A stretch of 64,000 bases of DNA from Apostichopus japonicus (taxonomy: Eukaryota > Echinodermata > Holothuroidea > Aspidochirotida > Stichopodidae), in the NCBI RefSeq assembly GCF_037975245.1, contig NC_092583.1, forward strand, positions 15,855,264 through 15,919,263, read 5' to 3'. Positions 36,078 to 47,160 of the stretch are shown here, piece after piece. The position numbers and the translations under genes are program-made. The notes below the pieces were generated by a model. That model saw only the letters and a list, made by a program, of their open reading frames with translations. It was not told where the DNA came from and searched no databases. Every line of letters starts with the position of its first letter. Position 1 is the stretch's first letter.

Positions 36078-36540
36078 TTTCCACAATTTGATCTGTGGTG
36101 AATCCAAATGACCTTTGACCTCCACAAAAAACAATATGCTTTTTGTACTAAATGTGTCACAACTACATACTAAATATGAGACTGGTGCAAACTTCCCTCG
36201 TTGAGATATCGTGTTTACAAGGTTTTCACAATTTGAGCCATGGTGATCCCAAATGACATTTGACCTCCACCAAAAACAATACGGATCATGTACTTAACGT
36301 GCCACAACTACATATTAAATATGAGATGAATGCAAGCTTCTCTTCTTGAGATATCGCGTTACAATGTTTTCACAATTCGAACCCTGGTGACCCCACATGA
36401 CCTTTGACCTACACAAAAAACAACAGGTTTTTACTACTCAATGTGGTACACCTACTCACGATATATTAGATGGTCCACGCTTCCCTTCTTCAGTTTACGA
36501 TAGGGTTAACAAGGCGTCACACACACACGGACTGACGGAC
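36078..36540. repeat. 145-bp tandem repeat, three copies, each with a DR1-like site
   Basis: TGACCTTTGACCT at 36109-36121 and 36398-36410 and TGACATTTGACCT at 36254-36266 mark units 144-145 bases apart. Each unit also has CACAACTACATAYTAAATAT- and GAGATATCG-type words. The end is CACACACGGACTGACGGACA, the usual tail of this repeat type. Confidence 0.9.
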
Positions 36541-36619
36541 ACACACGCACTCATCCTCCTGCATGAGTGCATACCTGTAGGTTCAATTATCATCGAAACC
36601 ATAACTCCTTCGTAAAGAG

Positions 36620-36627
36620 TGACGTCA
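36620..36627. promoter_or_regulatory. CRE palindrome TGACGTCA
   Basis: A full CREB/ATF site about 950 bases upstream of the MCRS1 ATG, in the part of the divergent intergenic region nearest to MCRS1. An 8-base match is expected by chance about once per 65 kb, so it is only suggestive. Confidence 0.3.
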
Positions 36628-37577
36628 TTGAAGCGTTTATTCGCATTGACTGTGCTCTCGCTGTAAAACTGGAGGAAAGACTAAATATTTGTTATCTAGG
36701 AACAAGCCGTTTTAATTTTTTGATGGTTGGGTAATTATATATTAAATACCTCTCTCGTGTAATCAATGCATATATCCTAATGGTGTTTAACTGCAGCCAT
36801 AAAATAAAAGTGTTTGACTTGTTCCGACGGCAATACGTATGATAGCTGCAAGGATTTTTATTACCACTATGTATTTCCTACAAGGGCTAGTTCTGCGATA
36901 GGTTAGATTACATTGTTTGTAAGTCCGCCTAGGTTGCTTCGGTAGCCCGGAAAAACTCGCACTATTCCACCAGCTTAGCCGGTCAATAAGAAAATGTAGC
37001 AAGTTAGTCACCAGGCAGCCTGATAAATAAGTTGTACATAATTTGTCATACTGCCAGGCTAATGTCTAATAACTTAATCCATGGTTTGGGGGGGGGGGGC
37101 GATGTTGAGGTGAAAACATTAATCTGAACCAAAGCAATAACAAATAAAGGGACACCTTTGTTATGCTTTGAATTTCTCATACGCTCGATATCTGCGAATG
37201 GGCCAAAATTTTGTCATGATTTACAACACAATACCAATGTACTAATAGTATCAAAAATGATTGTAGAGTGAGGAAGTTAGTTTTCGTTTAATAATGGAAT
37301 GCAAAATCTTTAACGTATTCTTTAGTCCAAGCAATTAGAGACAGACATCTGAAGAAACAGTTGCATGTTCAGTTAATTACAGAAACTGTTTGCAATGGCA
37401 TTGATTAATGGCATGTTGTTAGATTTACACTGGTAAGAACCCAATATCCTAACTTGGGCGTAGTTCTCTCATTCACTCAATCCCTGTAATATACATTATT
37501 TGTTTAGGTTTATATCTTCTCTAACTATGCTATGCAGATGTTTGTTTTTTTGACCAGATATAAGGACTTAGGACAAA

Positions 37578-40500
37578 ATGTCAAAACAAGAGGATGAACA
37601 CCAAGTCGATACAAACAAAGAGGAAGAAACATACGAAGACGAAGATGGCATAGCCATGGGTGAGTTTAATATCCTACAGTACTTCCAATTATATTCCCTT
37701 ACATCCTGTACTGTATTGTTCCTATTTGGCTGTGTTTAGGCAAAATGTAGCTTGTCTGCTGCTGGTATGCAAGCACAAATAAAAAACCAGAAAACACTTC
37801 AACTTGGTTCTACTGCCTGTGTAAGTCCCACATTGCCAACCATGAACTAATGTACGGCATTGTAAACATCCGAGTGCTTTCATTTGGACGACTAAAAATT
37901 CCTCTGGACGACTACTGTAAATATGTTGGCAAGATTGTCCGAAGAACAACCATAAAATTTTCTTCAAAATGAGCCCTGCTATACTTCTTCAGAAGGGTTT
38001 AACTGATAATATGAAATGTCCATTGCTTTGTAACATTACCATGTACAAGATCACACAATATGAGCTTTTCTTTTCATGCAATGTCTTAAGATGAGACCAC
38101 AGACTTAGAGGATTTGACACCGATGTCGCCAGACGAGCATGACTTCAGTCTGAGTCCCCAAGTTCAAAACATTAAACAGAGCTCTCCAGGGGAAATATCA
38201 GAGGAAAGATCACCTTCATCTTCAACATCAGGGGATCCAACTGGATCTCTTCCAATGGTATCAACATCTGCCTCCACAACCCCACACAGAACTCAGACGA
38301 GATCCTCCACAAAGGCTGCACATGATGCCGCCCAGGCCAAACTTCAAACGGATCATGGGGGGATGGCACAGAAGCCTTGGATGGCCACCAAGCCATATCT
38401 ATCAAACGAACCCGTTTTGGCACGATCCAGTAAAGGCTACGTATTCATACCGCCTAACGAATATGCCAATAAGAGGAGAGTCTCATCTCGATCGATAAAG
38501 AGGAAAAAGTTTGACGATGAACTGGTAGAGAGTAGTCTCGTGAAAATAAAACCAAAAGCAGGCGGATCACCGGTGGGTATGTCCCCGATCATGGTGCCAG
38601 AGGAGGTACCCGTCATAAAGGAGGAGAAGAAAGTGGAAGTGATGCCACCTCCCGTCGTGAAGCCATCCCCGCCTCCACCGAAACCGGTTGTGAAGACGGT
38701 TAAGCCAGTTAAACCTGCAAAACCAGTCCCTGCTCCAGCTCCTGAAGCACCTGCAGAGAAAAAACCGAAGGTATTGGACCCGATTACCAAACATCTTTAT
38801 CTGTAACTTAGGGATATTCCAGTGACATAACTTGTGATTATCAAAGGATACAGACAAATTCATGATACCAATTTACTCCTTTTATCAAAAATAGATGCAT
38901 AAAACTACTTTCTGTCCAGTGCAACTGAAGTAATGTTATAATACTTAAGGCAAGGTTTTACTTTGGCTGAAGAATTAACATTATCCAAGCAATTGTTAAC
39001 ATTCAGACAGATAAAAATAAAAAAAATTGGGGAGGTTAATATTGCTTCTGTTCATTTATTTCAGATTGGGATTTGGTGTACAAAGGAAAGTAAAACAAAG
39101 CAAGTAAGAATAAATGACAATATTTATCAAGGTTTTGGCTATTTTACCTAGCTAATTTCACAAGTCTATCATGGTTTGCCAAGATGCTTGGTTCTTTTCT
39201 TTGTTTGAGTTCTTTCTTTCTTTTGTTTTTGATGTGATTGACGATAAATACTTCTGTTTCCATAGTTATCGAGACAGTCATCTTCATCATCGAAGCGCAG
39301 CAAAAAATCGAGATCATCAGCTCCATCAATCAAAGAATTAGGCCGTTGGAGACCAGAGGACGATCTTGCTCTGATCAGCGCTGTTCAACAGGTCAGTTAT
39401 CTATTTGTCCTTTATGGCTCTCCATAGGTGACTGAAATAGCCATTTATTTCATGGCAGGTGCAACTTCATTACACCTATGAAATTTAAACCACACTCTCA
39501 GAAACATTTCTAACATATCCTCCCCCCCCCACCCCCTCTCCTCTCCTCTTCCAACCCAATCCTGTCACTCATAATTTCACAAAAAACAAGGTTTTAACAG
39601 CTAACATTTTTTTAGCAGTCCTCATTTTAAGACTTATTTATCAACAAACCTTTTCAGAATCAAGTTGATAGATCTTTCTTCATCTTTGGCATGCTTGATC
39701 CCAACAATGTCCCTTTTAACTGTCACATGGTTTTTCAGCCAGGACTGAGAATATGGATATAAAGTATAATACGGGAGAGTCTGTCATTTTCAGACAGGTA
39801 TCGATTAGAGAGGTTACCTCTATTCTGAACTGTGAACTTGTTCTCATCTACATCCCTACAGACAAATGATTTAGAAGCAGTTTATCAAGGCGTCAAGTTT
39901 TCCAAGCATTTCAGCATGAGGGAAGTTGAAGAAAGATGGTATTCCCTGCTCTATGACCAGACTGTTTCAACGTAAGAACATCATCTCGCTTCCGTTTTGA
40001 TCAGAGTTAGGGGCTATTGGATGGGGAGGGGGGGGGGCATGGAAGGGTTGGGATATTGAGAGACAATTTGATCACTCGATATAAAAGTTTGAATTATATT
40101 GCACTGTCACCAATTTTTGTAGATGGATAATTGTAATGTCTCCTCACTTAAATATTGTGATAATTCATCTACGCCATGACTCAAAATGATGACTATAAAC
40201 CTTTGTTAAAGCAGAGTCTCCCTTGTCCAGTTACTCAACTCTGGTTGGACTGTCAGGGAATTGATAATACACTTCTGCCAAGGATCAGCAAGGGTACTTA
40301 GATGACATTTGTTGACATCCTTCCTTTTTTCCTCCCACACAGACTGGCACAACAGGCCATGAGAACTCTCCATCCAGACATCAAGACACAAGTATTGGCC
40401 AAAGCTCTGTTTTCGGAAGACGAGGAAAAGTTGCTTGCAAAAATAGGAACGGTAAATACATTTGCCAATATTTTTCGTTGTCTTCTTGTTCTTAACATCT

Positions 40501-43500
40501 TCTTTTTTTCTTTTTTTTTCTCATTCCTGTGAAGTGAAATATTTTTGGGCACAGGTGTCAATTTACCAGTAAACATTGTTTCATTTATTCCCTACACCTA
40601 TACTACGCATATACAAATTTAATGGAGCAGAAACAGTACTTAAAAGTTAAACATGAAGTGACTACAATTAGTTGTGGGAGTTTGAAGCAAATGCAAAATA
40701 CACCTTCAGTGACATTCTGTGTGTGTACTGCTTCATGTAAGAGAAATCAGGGACTCCCAAATTGCATAAATGAGAAGTAAGAGCTTACTGGAGGAGAAGT
40801 GATGGTTTTAATATCGGTTAAACTAGTTCAGCATTCAACTGCAGCCTTCATCCAACTCGATGGACTTTAGGTGCAATTGTTAATGCATATTAAGAACTAA
40901 TATTATCAACATGGCCAGAGCAAACTTGTCATTGATAAGAAAGCATACATCAGAGGTTGTTAATAAAATTTAACAAATACATATATCCTGGAATAGTCTG
41001 CCTGACGTTTTTCAAATTTGGCATTTTAGAGGAAATAAATGAAACCCATTTTGGGGGTATTTGATATGTAATACTGATTTGTACAAAAGTGACATTCCAG
41101 TTGAGATGGGGCAATCAAAGCCTGAACTTTAAACATTTTTATGTCAAGTAATAAAAGTGAAGAGTTCATGCTTGGAATACAAGTCCTTCTGTTGTATTTT
41201 CTTTAGGGAAGTCAACCGACTCTTAAAACTTTTCAAGACCTAATCACCAAAAACGTCACCATCTTCCACCCATCACGGACAGCAAAGTCTCTGCATTCCT
41301 ATTGGTTACTGATGAAACAGTATCACCTCTTGCCTGACCAATCAGGTGAGTTGACAAGAACGTGTTATGAATATTCAGGAGTTTAGACTGACCTAATCTT
41401 TGATGTTGAACAGTATTACACACTCAAGCTTGGGCTTATGTGAATATACTCACCACTATTGAATGTATAAGTTTAGATTTGTGAGTTAAATTTATCACTG
41501 CCAGTTTTCAAAAATAAATAGAGTTGTGCAGCTGCCATGGTAACTGTATGAGATATGTATTGTAGGTATATCAGTAGTCAAAACTCTTGAAATTAACTTT
41601 TAAAAATTTTCTAGATTCATGGTTATCTTGTTGTCTTTTCTTCTTGGAGGGTTAGAGGGGGGGGGGGGGGGGGGAGTGCAGAATTAAAACCAGATTATAA
41701 AAATTGAATTCCTTAATACCCTAATAGCGTATTATATGAAGTTGCGTTTTACTGTGCATTAAACTTTGTAATGTGAATTTATAAAGGAGGAGAAAATGTA
41801 AAAAAAAATGTTTATTATTTTCATTTGATTTAAATTTTAGTTCAGCCGATGCCAAAGGGAGATCAAGTTCTTAAATTTTCGGATGCTGAAGATCTATTAG
41901 AGGACAATCAACTTCAGTAAGTCATGAATAAGCTAAAGGGTAGGCATGTTGTACTTTCAAAGCCTTAACGTAAACAGCCAAAATTGCCACCGTGAAACAA
42001 GGAAAAATCCTTTTTTTTTTTGGGGTTGACACTTTGATGCATTTATTCCACTCCTTAGGTATACAGTACAATGCATGCTCAAAATGAGGGAAATTTGTTC
42101 TTTCTTTGAGCAGTTTGACTCCTGACCGTTACAAGTATAATTCTAGCTATTTCTGGCAGAATTGTCATAGAAATCACATGTCTGAACCAAAATCCTCACC
42201 ACTGCTATCCACTAAAGAACTGTAATGCCCTTAACTGTCACATATTTACTGTATACCGCCATACTAACTCACCAAGTGACAAGCTAACAACTTTTGTGTT
42301 TCGCCCGTTACTCTAAACTAACGTGAAATTCTCTGATATTGAAGATTTATTGGAGAACAGCTGAATTTCTGTTTGTCTTAATCAACAGCTGATAATATGT
42401 CCATCTTAAGTTATTTTAATAATTTGTAAGTATTCTTCATTTTCTATCGAAATCTTTGTTTTATTTACAGAGATCCAAGGGATGATATTCTTGAACAAGG
42501 TAAGAAATTTGACTTTTTAGACTAAAATTAATAGCAAAAAATCATTTTAAAGTAAAACTAAATGTAAAGCATTTATTTTCATGTTGACACCCCATTCCAC
42601 ATCAATGGATCCTTGCTGTGGAGAATTAATTTGTTTCAATATTAATATGAAAGAACAAGTATCGCTCATCTTTAATTTCACATAACAGAAAGAAGGTAAA
42701 TGCTCAGTGGACTACATGCTGCACCATGGCACAGTTACAGTAGCAACATTTGACAGGTCAAAGGTTATCTGGGTCCTGATAGAAGTTTAGTAGAAACCTG
42801 TTGCTAGTTGTGCAGAACTTGAATTACTGGCCCTCCACAGCCAGTTACATTTTCTCAGTGTAACTGTTACTCCATTGTTACTTACATTCTTGCTGTTTAA
42901 ATGACTTTAAGAAATTCAGTAAATGAACGGATGGGCTGGTTGGTGTGTATGTGGAATGTAGACGGACGGATGGACCGATTCTTGCGCAAAAGTTCACTCG
43001 TGTGTCGTTTTCCTTTTCTCATCTAGAGCTGGACCAGTTTGACAGGAGACAGAAGAGGCAGATACAGCAGTTGGAGAATGAGATTCCAAAATGGACGGTG
43101 ATGGTGGAGAATGTGACAGGTAAGATAGGAGGTGGCATTTATATAAACTGGTTGCTATGAACCATAAGTCATTTGTTCGGGTCGTAATGTACCCTATGAT
43201 TGAGATGTGGTCAGCTTGTTTGTTTTATAGATAAGGTTATGTACATTCTTAGTACATTCGTTATATACAATCTCAGTTAAATCAAGCTGTAAAATCTTTG
43301 ATGGGATCAGTTTGTACATAAACATGAGAACACTTACACTGAATGCAAATCTTTAATCTGCCGGTACCACCAGGCCTCCAAAATTCAGGCTATTTTCTGA
43401 CTAAATTTAATTGGATTTGACCATTTACAAGTAGAATGATAAGGAAAGGCTTAAGAAAACTAACCTCTGGTGATTGGAGAGAGTCCCATTTTTTCGTTTT

Positions 43501-44629
43501 TCTGCTAGTAGATATTTAGAAAATCAAACTCAATACAGTGATGTGTGAACAGTGAGAACTTGATTTAAGCAAGAAGATTTGTTGTTAAGCACTCACATTT
43601 TTTGACCAATTTATTTGAGATAGAGAACTCGAAATGAAAACAAAAAATATATCAATTTTCCGCAGGTGTTGCAGCTCCAGAATTTGACGGGCAGACATTA
43701 GCAGTTCTGAGAGGCAGGCTTGTTAGATACTTAATGAGATCGAAAGAGGTAACAGCTTCCTACTTCCGTTTTTAATTCTATGTCAGTTTATGATCAAACT
43801 AGAAATTAATTCATCAAAAAAAAAATGTATTTTCTAATTTTTGTCACTAAACTTAAACATGTTCATTTGCAATTCCTGATGAGAGCATTGTTGTCTTTTT
43901 GGCTTCAAATCCGTTTTCTGTCCTAATATTGAATTTTGTAGTAACGACCTTTTGCATATCATGCCTAATTTAACGTCAAAGTTTCTTCAAAATTTGACTG
44001 CAGAGAGGTTGGTTTGTGGACTGTTTGCAGATAACCATGCATAAGTTAAGGGTTCTATAGCAAAATTCATAGAATGTGGGTTAATTATGATTATTTTATT
44101 GCTTTTCAAATGTTGCTTCTTCATTACATACAGATTACTCTGGGTAGGACATCGAAGGACAATTCCATAGACGTGGATCTGTCCCTCGAGGGCCCAGCGT
44201 CCAAAGTCTCTCGAAAACAGGGTCTGATCAAACTGAAGAACAATGGGGATTTTTACATCGCTAACGAGGGCAAACGCCCTATCTATATAGAGGGCAAACC
44301 AGTCATGAATAACCAGAGGTGTAAACTGAATAACAATGCTGTAGTAGAAGTGAGTTGGTGATTTCATTTGTGAAGTCAGTTTTATCCTGAATCATAGTTC
44401 TTCACTTTCATGTTCCTTCATCTGTTATATTGTTTCATGGTTACACACATATGTCCCATATGTTTTATCAAATTCATCATTTACTTCTATTTGTTTTGAA
44501 GGAAATCATGTATTTCTTCTTGTTGCTCTTTGCTTTCAGATTGCTGGTTTAAGATTCATATTTCTCGTCAACCAAGATCTGATAAGTCAGATGAGGGGTG
44601 AGGTTGCCAAGCCAGTTGTCCAGGCTTGA
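37578..44629 (+). CDS. MCRS1: MCRS1, microspherule protein 1 (12 coding exons, complete)
   Basis: MCRS1 is a nuclear FHA protein of the INO80 remodelling and NSL acetyltransferase complexes, and also acts at spindle minus ends. Exons: 37578-37659, 38091-38770, 39266-39391, 39862-39971, 40343-40451, 41207-41345, 41841-41916, 42471-42499, 43027-43119, 43666-43748, 44134-44349, 44540-44629; 1,833 nt, 610 residues, all in phase. Parts: acidic Ser-rich N-terminus; a Pro/Lys/Val-rich stretch (about 195-250); Ser/Lys tract SKRSKKSRSS; MCRS_N region from about 272 (GRWRPEDDLALISAVQQTND, VEERWYSLLYD); coiled coil with FDRRQKRQIQQLENEI; and an FHA domain (about 495-605) with LGRTSKDNSIDVDLSLEG, SRKQG and IANEGKRPIYI. 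Human MCRS1 is 462 residues, so the N-terminal half is longer here. Exon 8 is only 29 nt. An upstream non-coding exon is likely, because a splice-acceptor-like tract precedes the ATG. Confidence 0.96.
41657..41674. repeat. 18-base poly(G) run
   Basis: Longest homopolymer G in the window, in the MCRS1 intron between exons 6 and 7. Assembly length may be inexact. Confidence 0.9.
43666..44629 (+). CDS. MCRS1: MCRS1 exons 10-12: FHA domain
   Basis: Exons 43666-43748, 44134-44349 and 44540-44629. They encode TLAVLRGRLVRYLMRSKEIT, then LGRTSKDNSIDVDLSLEG, KVSRKQGLIKLKNNGDFYIA and NNAVVEIAGLRFIFLVNQDL. The FHA signature residues (GR, S..H-like SRKQ with Lys in place of the usual His, and N.G) are as in vertebrate MCRS1. 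The protein ends PVVQA at the TGA 44627-44629. Confidence 0.95.
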
Positions 44630-47160
44630 TCTGACATCTTTTATGACACACCTCTCCCTGAAGTAACCTGGTGCTCAGATTGTATTTCAGTCTCAACTCT
44701 GCTCCAGCCTTTATGCAAGAGATAGCTTGCCAGGATCTGTGACACAGACAGCATATCTAAATATAGATGGTATCAGAAGATTCTTCTTAAGGGATTTGTG
44801 CTAAATTATTTACATTTAGCTGTATGCTTGAACTTATCTCAATTCCCCTCCCCACACATAACCCCCCCACCCCAACACACACATCACCCATCCCCCATCT
44901 CACCTGAAGAGGTTGCCCGTAAGAGGAAACAATGTCTTTCAATCTCTCTGGTGGAGATTCATATTCTTACTTTGCTAAGTTTTTACATCCCACTTTTACC
45001 CATTCAGTGCTCCTGATAGAGAATTCTCTCACCTACCTAAGCCCATCACATCCTCCTCTTTGAAAAGGCCAGTCACAATCTGAGTATCGCTTCTAAATTC
45101 AACTATTATGAACGGCAGAAGCTTGCGCATTTGGTATTAATAATACTAGTGTCAAAGTTGGGTACAGTCTTATTATGGTACTGTTGTTTGTTTTTTTGTA
45201 CATATTATTTCTGTACAGTTTAGAACAAGTTTTTACTTGCAGACGAGTGTAAAATACAATCACGTTCCTTCAAATGAAATATAACTTTTGTTCTACTTTT
45301 TCTGGATTTTTTCTTCTTTTTATTTACCGAGTCATTGCCCATAAAAATGGTAGCAGACATATTTATAAAAAGTACTTGTTTAAATTGTTTTAGAAAAGAT
45401 AGTATTATTCCCAATACCAACAGAGGAAAAATATTTATTTCAAACATTACACAAGTTCCTTTCTTTTTAAATATATAGACAAATCACTGAAAACTTAAAT
45501 AACCTTAGAAAGTCAAACGTTTATTGTCATCACTAAAATATTGAAGAAACTTTACAGATAGAAATAAATTCATTATTCATTGGTCGTTCTCCTTTTCTAA
45601 AAAGTATTCAATACTGATCAATTGATTCAATATTGATCAATTGATTTCAATCAATGATTTCAATATAATTGAGACTCTATTCAATATGTATTCAACTTCC
45701 CTCTTTGTAGAATAAGCAAGGATCTTTATACCCAACACCATTTATCTTTAATTAAAAAAAAAAACATGTTAAATTTCAGGAAAAAACAGTGTGACATGTT
45801 TGGCTTTTAAAATAATTCTTTACAAGCAATCACATTTCAATTAAAATCTAATTTAAGTTGAAACAGATTGAAAACAAAAGTAGTATACATAACATAGATG
45901 TTTTAAGCATAAAAACTTTTATAAACATATATCTGTATTTGCCATGAAAATCAAGGAAGTTCCTGCATATGATGGCTCCTCCCTCCCACACGCCCTTCTC
46001 CGCCCCTTCCCCAAGTCTATTATAATTAATATGTGATAATATATTCAGACTTAATTTATGAAATGTAACAATATTCAAGAAGAAAATAATTTGTAATCTG
46101 CATAAATATAAGTTTTTTAAATTCTGAAAGAGTGAACCTTGTCAAAAAAAAAAAAAAAAAAATACAAATATGTAAGAAATGACATTTAAATACCATTAAA
46201 CATGGTAGAAAGACAAAACTGGACTAGAGTATTATATGAAAGCATTTAACGGTCTACTCAAACCAAAATTGTTTCGAGTCGATTCGTTGGAAGACAGAGT
46301 CAAGTTATTACCAGTCTTTCTTTCCTGACTCAAGTGGAGTTGAGGGAGCTCTAAATTGATGGCAAAATACATGTAAACAGTGAACTTCTTGACTCCATAA
46401 AGACATCTGTTACAGTGCCTAAGGTGGGATAGCACAAATCCCTGCTTTGATTCAGAGGATCTTCAACAGTACACATCACACGCATAAGGGCCGATAGGAC
46501 AGAGCCCTCCCTAGAAACGCCGGAGAGATGCATTTTTTCAATTATCGATGGCAGTCAATCTCGGACAAGTTAAAGAAACTGTAACACAAGTATAGTCAGT
46601 AGCAGCAGATCGCATGACTTGATTCAAAAACACCTCGAGCATGAACTTTATAACGAGATATGAACCTAACATTCTTAACATTAATCTTCTTTCTCTTGAA
46701 ACTGTGGTCAAGTTGTTGTTATTTTCAGATTTTGCTTTCTGATACTCTCTTTGAATAGTTTCTTTCCTTTCTGGTCTTTCATAAGTGTCTAAAGATGCTT
46801 GTTACAACAACCCTTTGCTTTCCAGTTTCCATCAGATGTCCCATATATTAAACGAGTCCTTAATTACTCTAAGCAAATGTTGAACTAATTTTTACAAAAA
46901 TAAAAACTTGAATTGGAATGAATCACCACTCTTCAGTCTATTACACAAAACTGTTGACTTTAAGAATTCTTCTTTTTTTAACCAAAATAAAATTTATCTC
47001 ATAAAGTAATAATAGTAATAATAATATGACGGAATAGAAAACAATAAAAACCAACTAATGGGTTCAATATAAGTGTACAGCCAAATTATTGTGAAAGAGG
47101 TGAGGGGACCTTTGGCTTTCAAATCTCTGTCATTTCATATGAAAGATTCATAGAAATTCT
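44630..47160. other. Convergent 3' flanks of MCRS1 (+) and receptor phosphatase (-)
   Basis: No coding sequence seen. AATAAA reads on the plus strand at 45563-45568 and on the minus strand at 45520-45525, so the two 3' UTRs may meet or overlap near 45.5 kb. A palindromic AT-rich patch with repeated GATCAATTGAT words lies at 45614-45665, and a poly(A) run at 46144-46161. Confidence 0.5.

Larger units (their letters stand above)
34893..37577. other. Intergenic between divergent BARD1 and MCRS1
   Basis: No exon recognised. It holds, left to right: a GC-rich patch (CCGCGCGATCG at about 34929-34939), a degenerate tandem repeat at 35510-35755, a three-copy 145-bp tandem repeat with nuclear-receptor-like sites at 36078-36540, a CRE palindrome at 36620-36627, and AT-rich sequence up to a pyrimidine tract and AG just before the MCRS1 start. 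A non-coding first exon of MCRS1 is probably somewhere between 36600 and 37500. Confidence 0.6.

Noticed and set aside
38172-38863. Minus-strand open frames rich in Gly/Thr
   Set aside because: They are shadows of MCRS1 exon 2, produced by the Pro/Lys-rich coding stretch read backwards.
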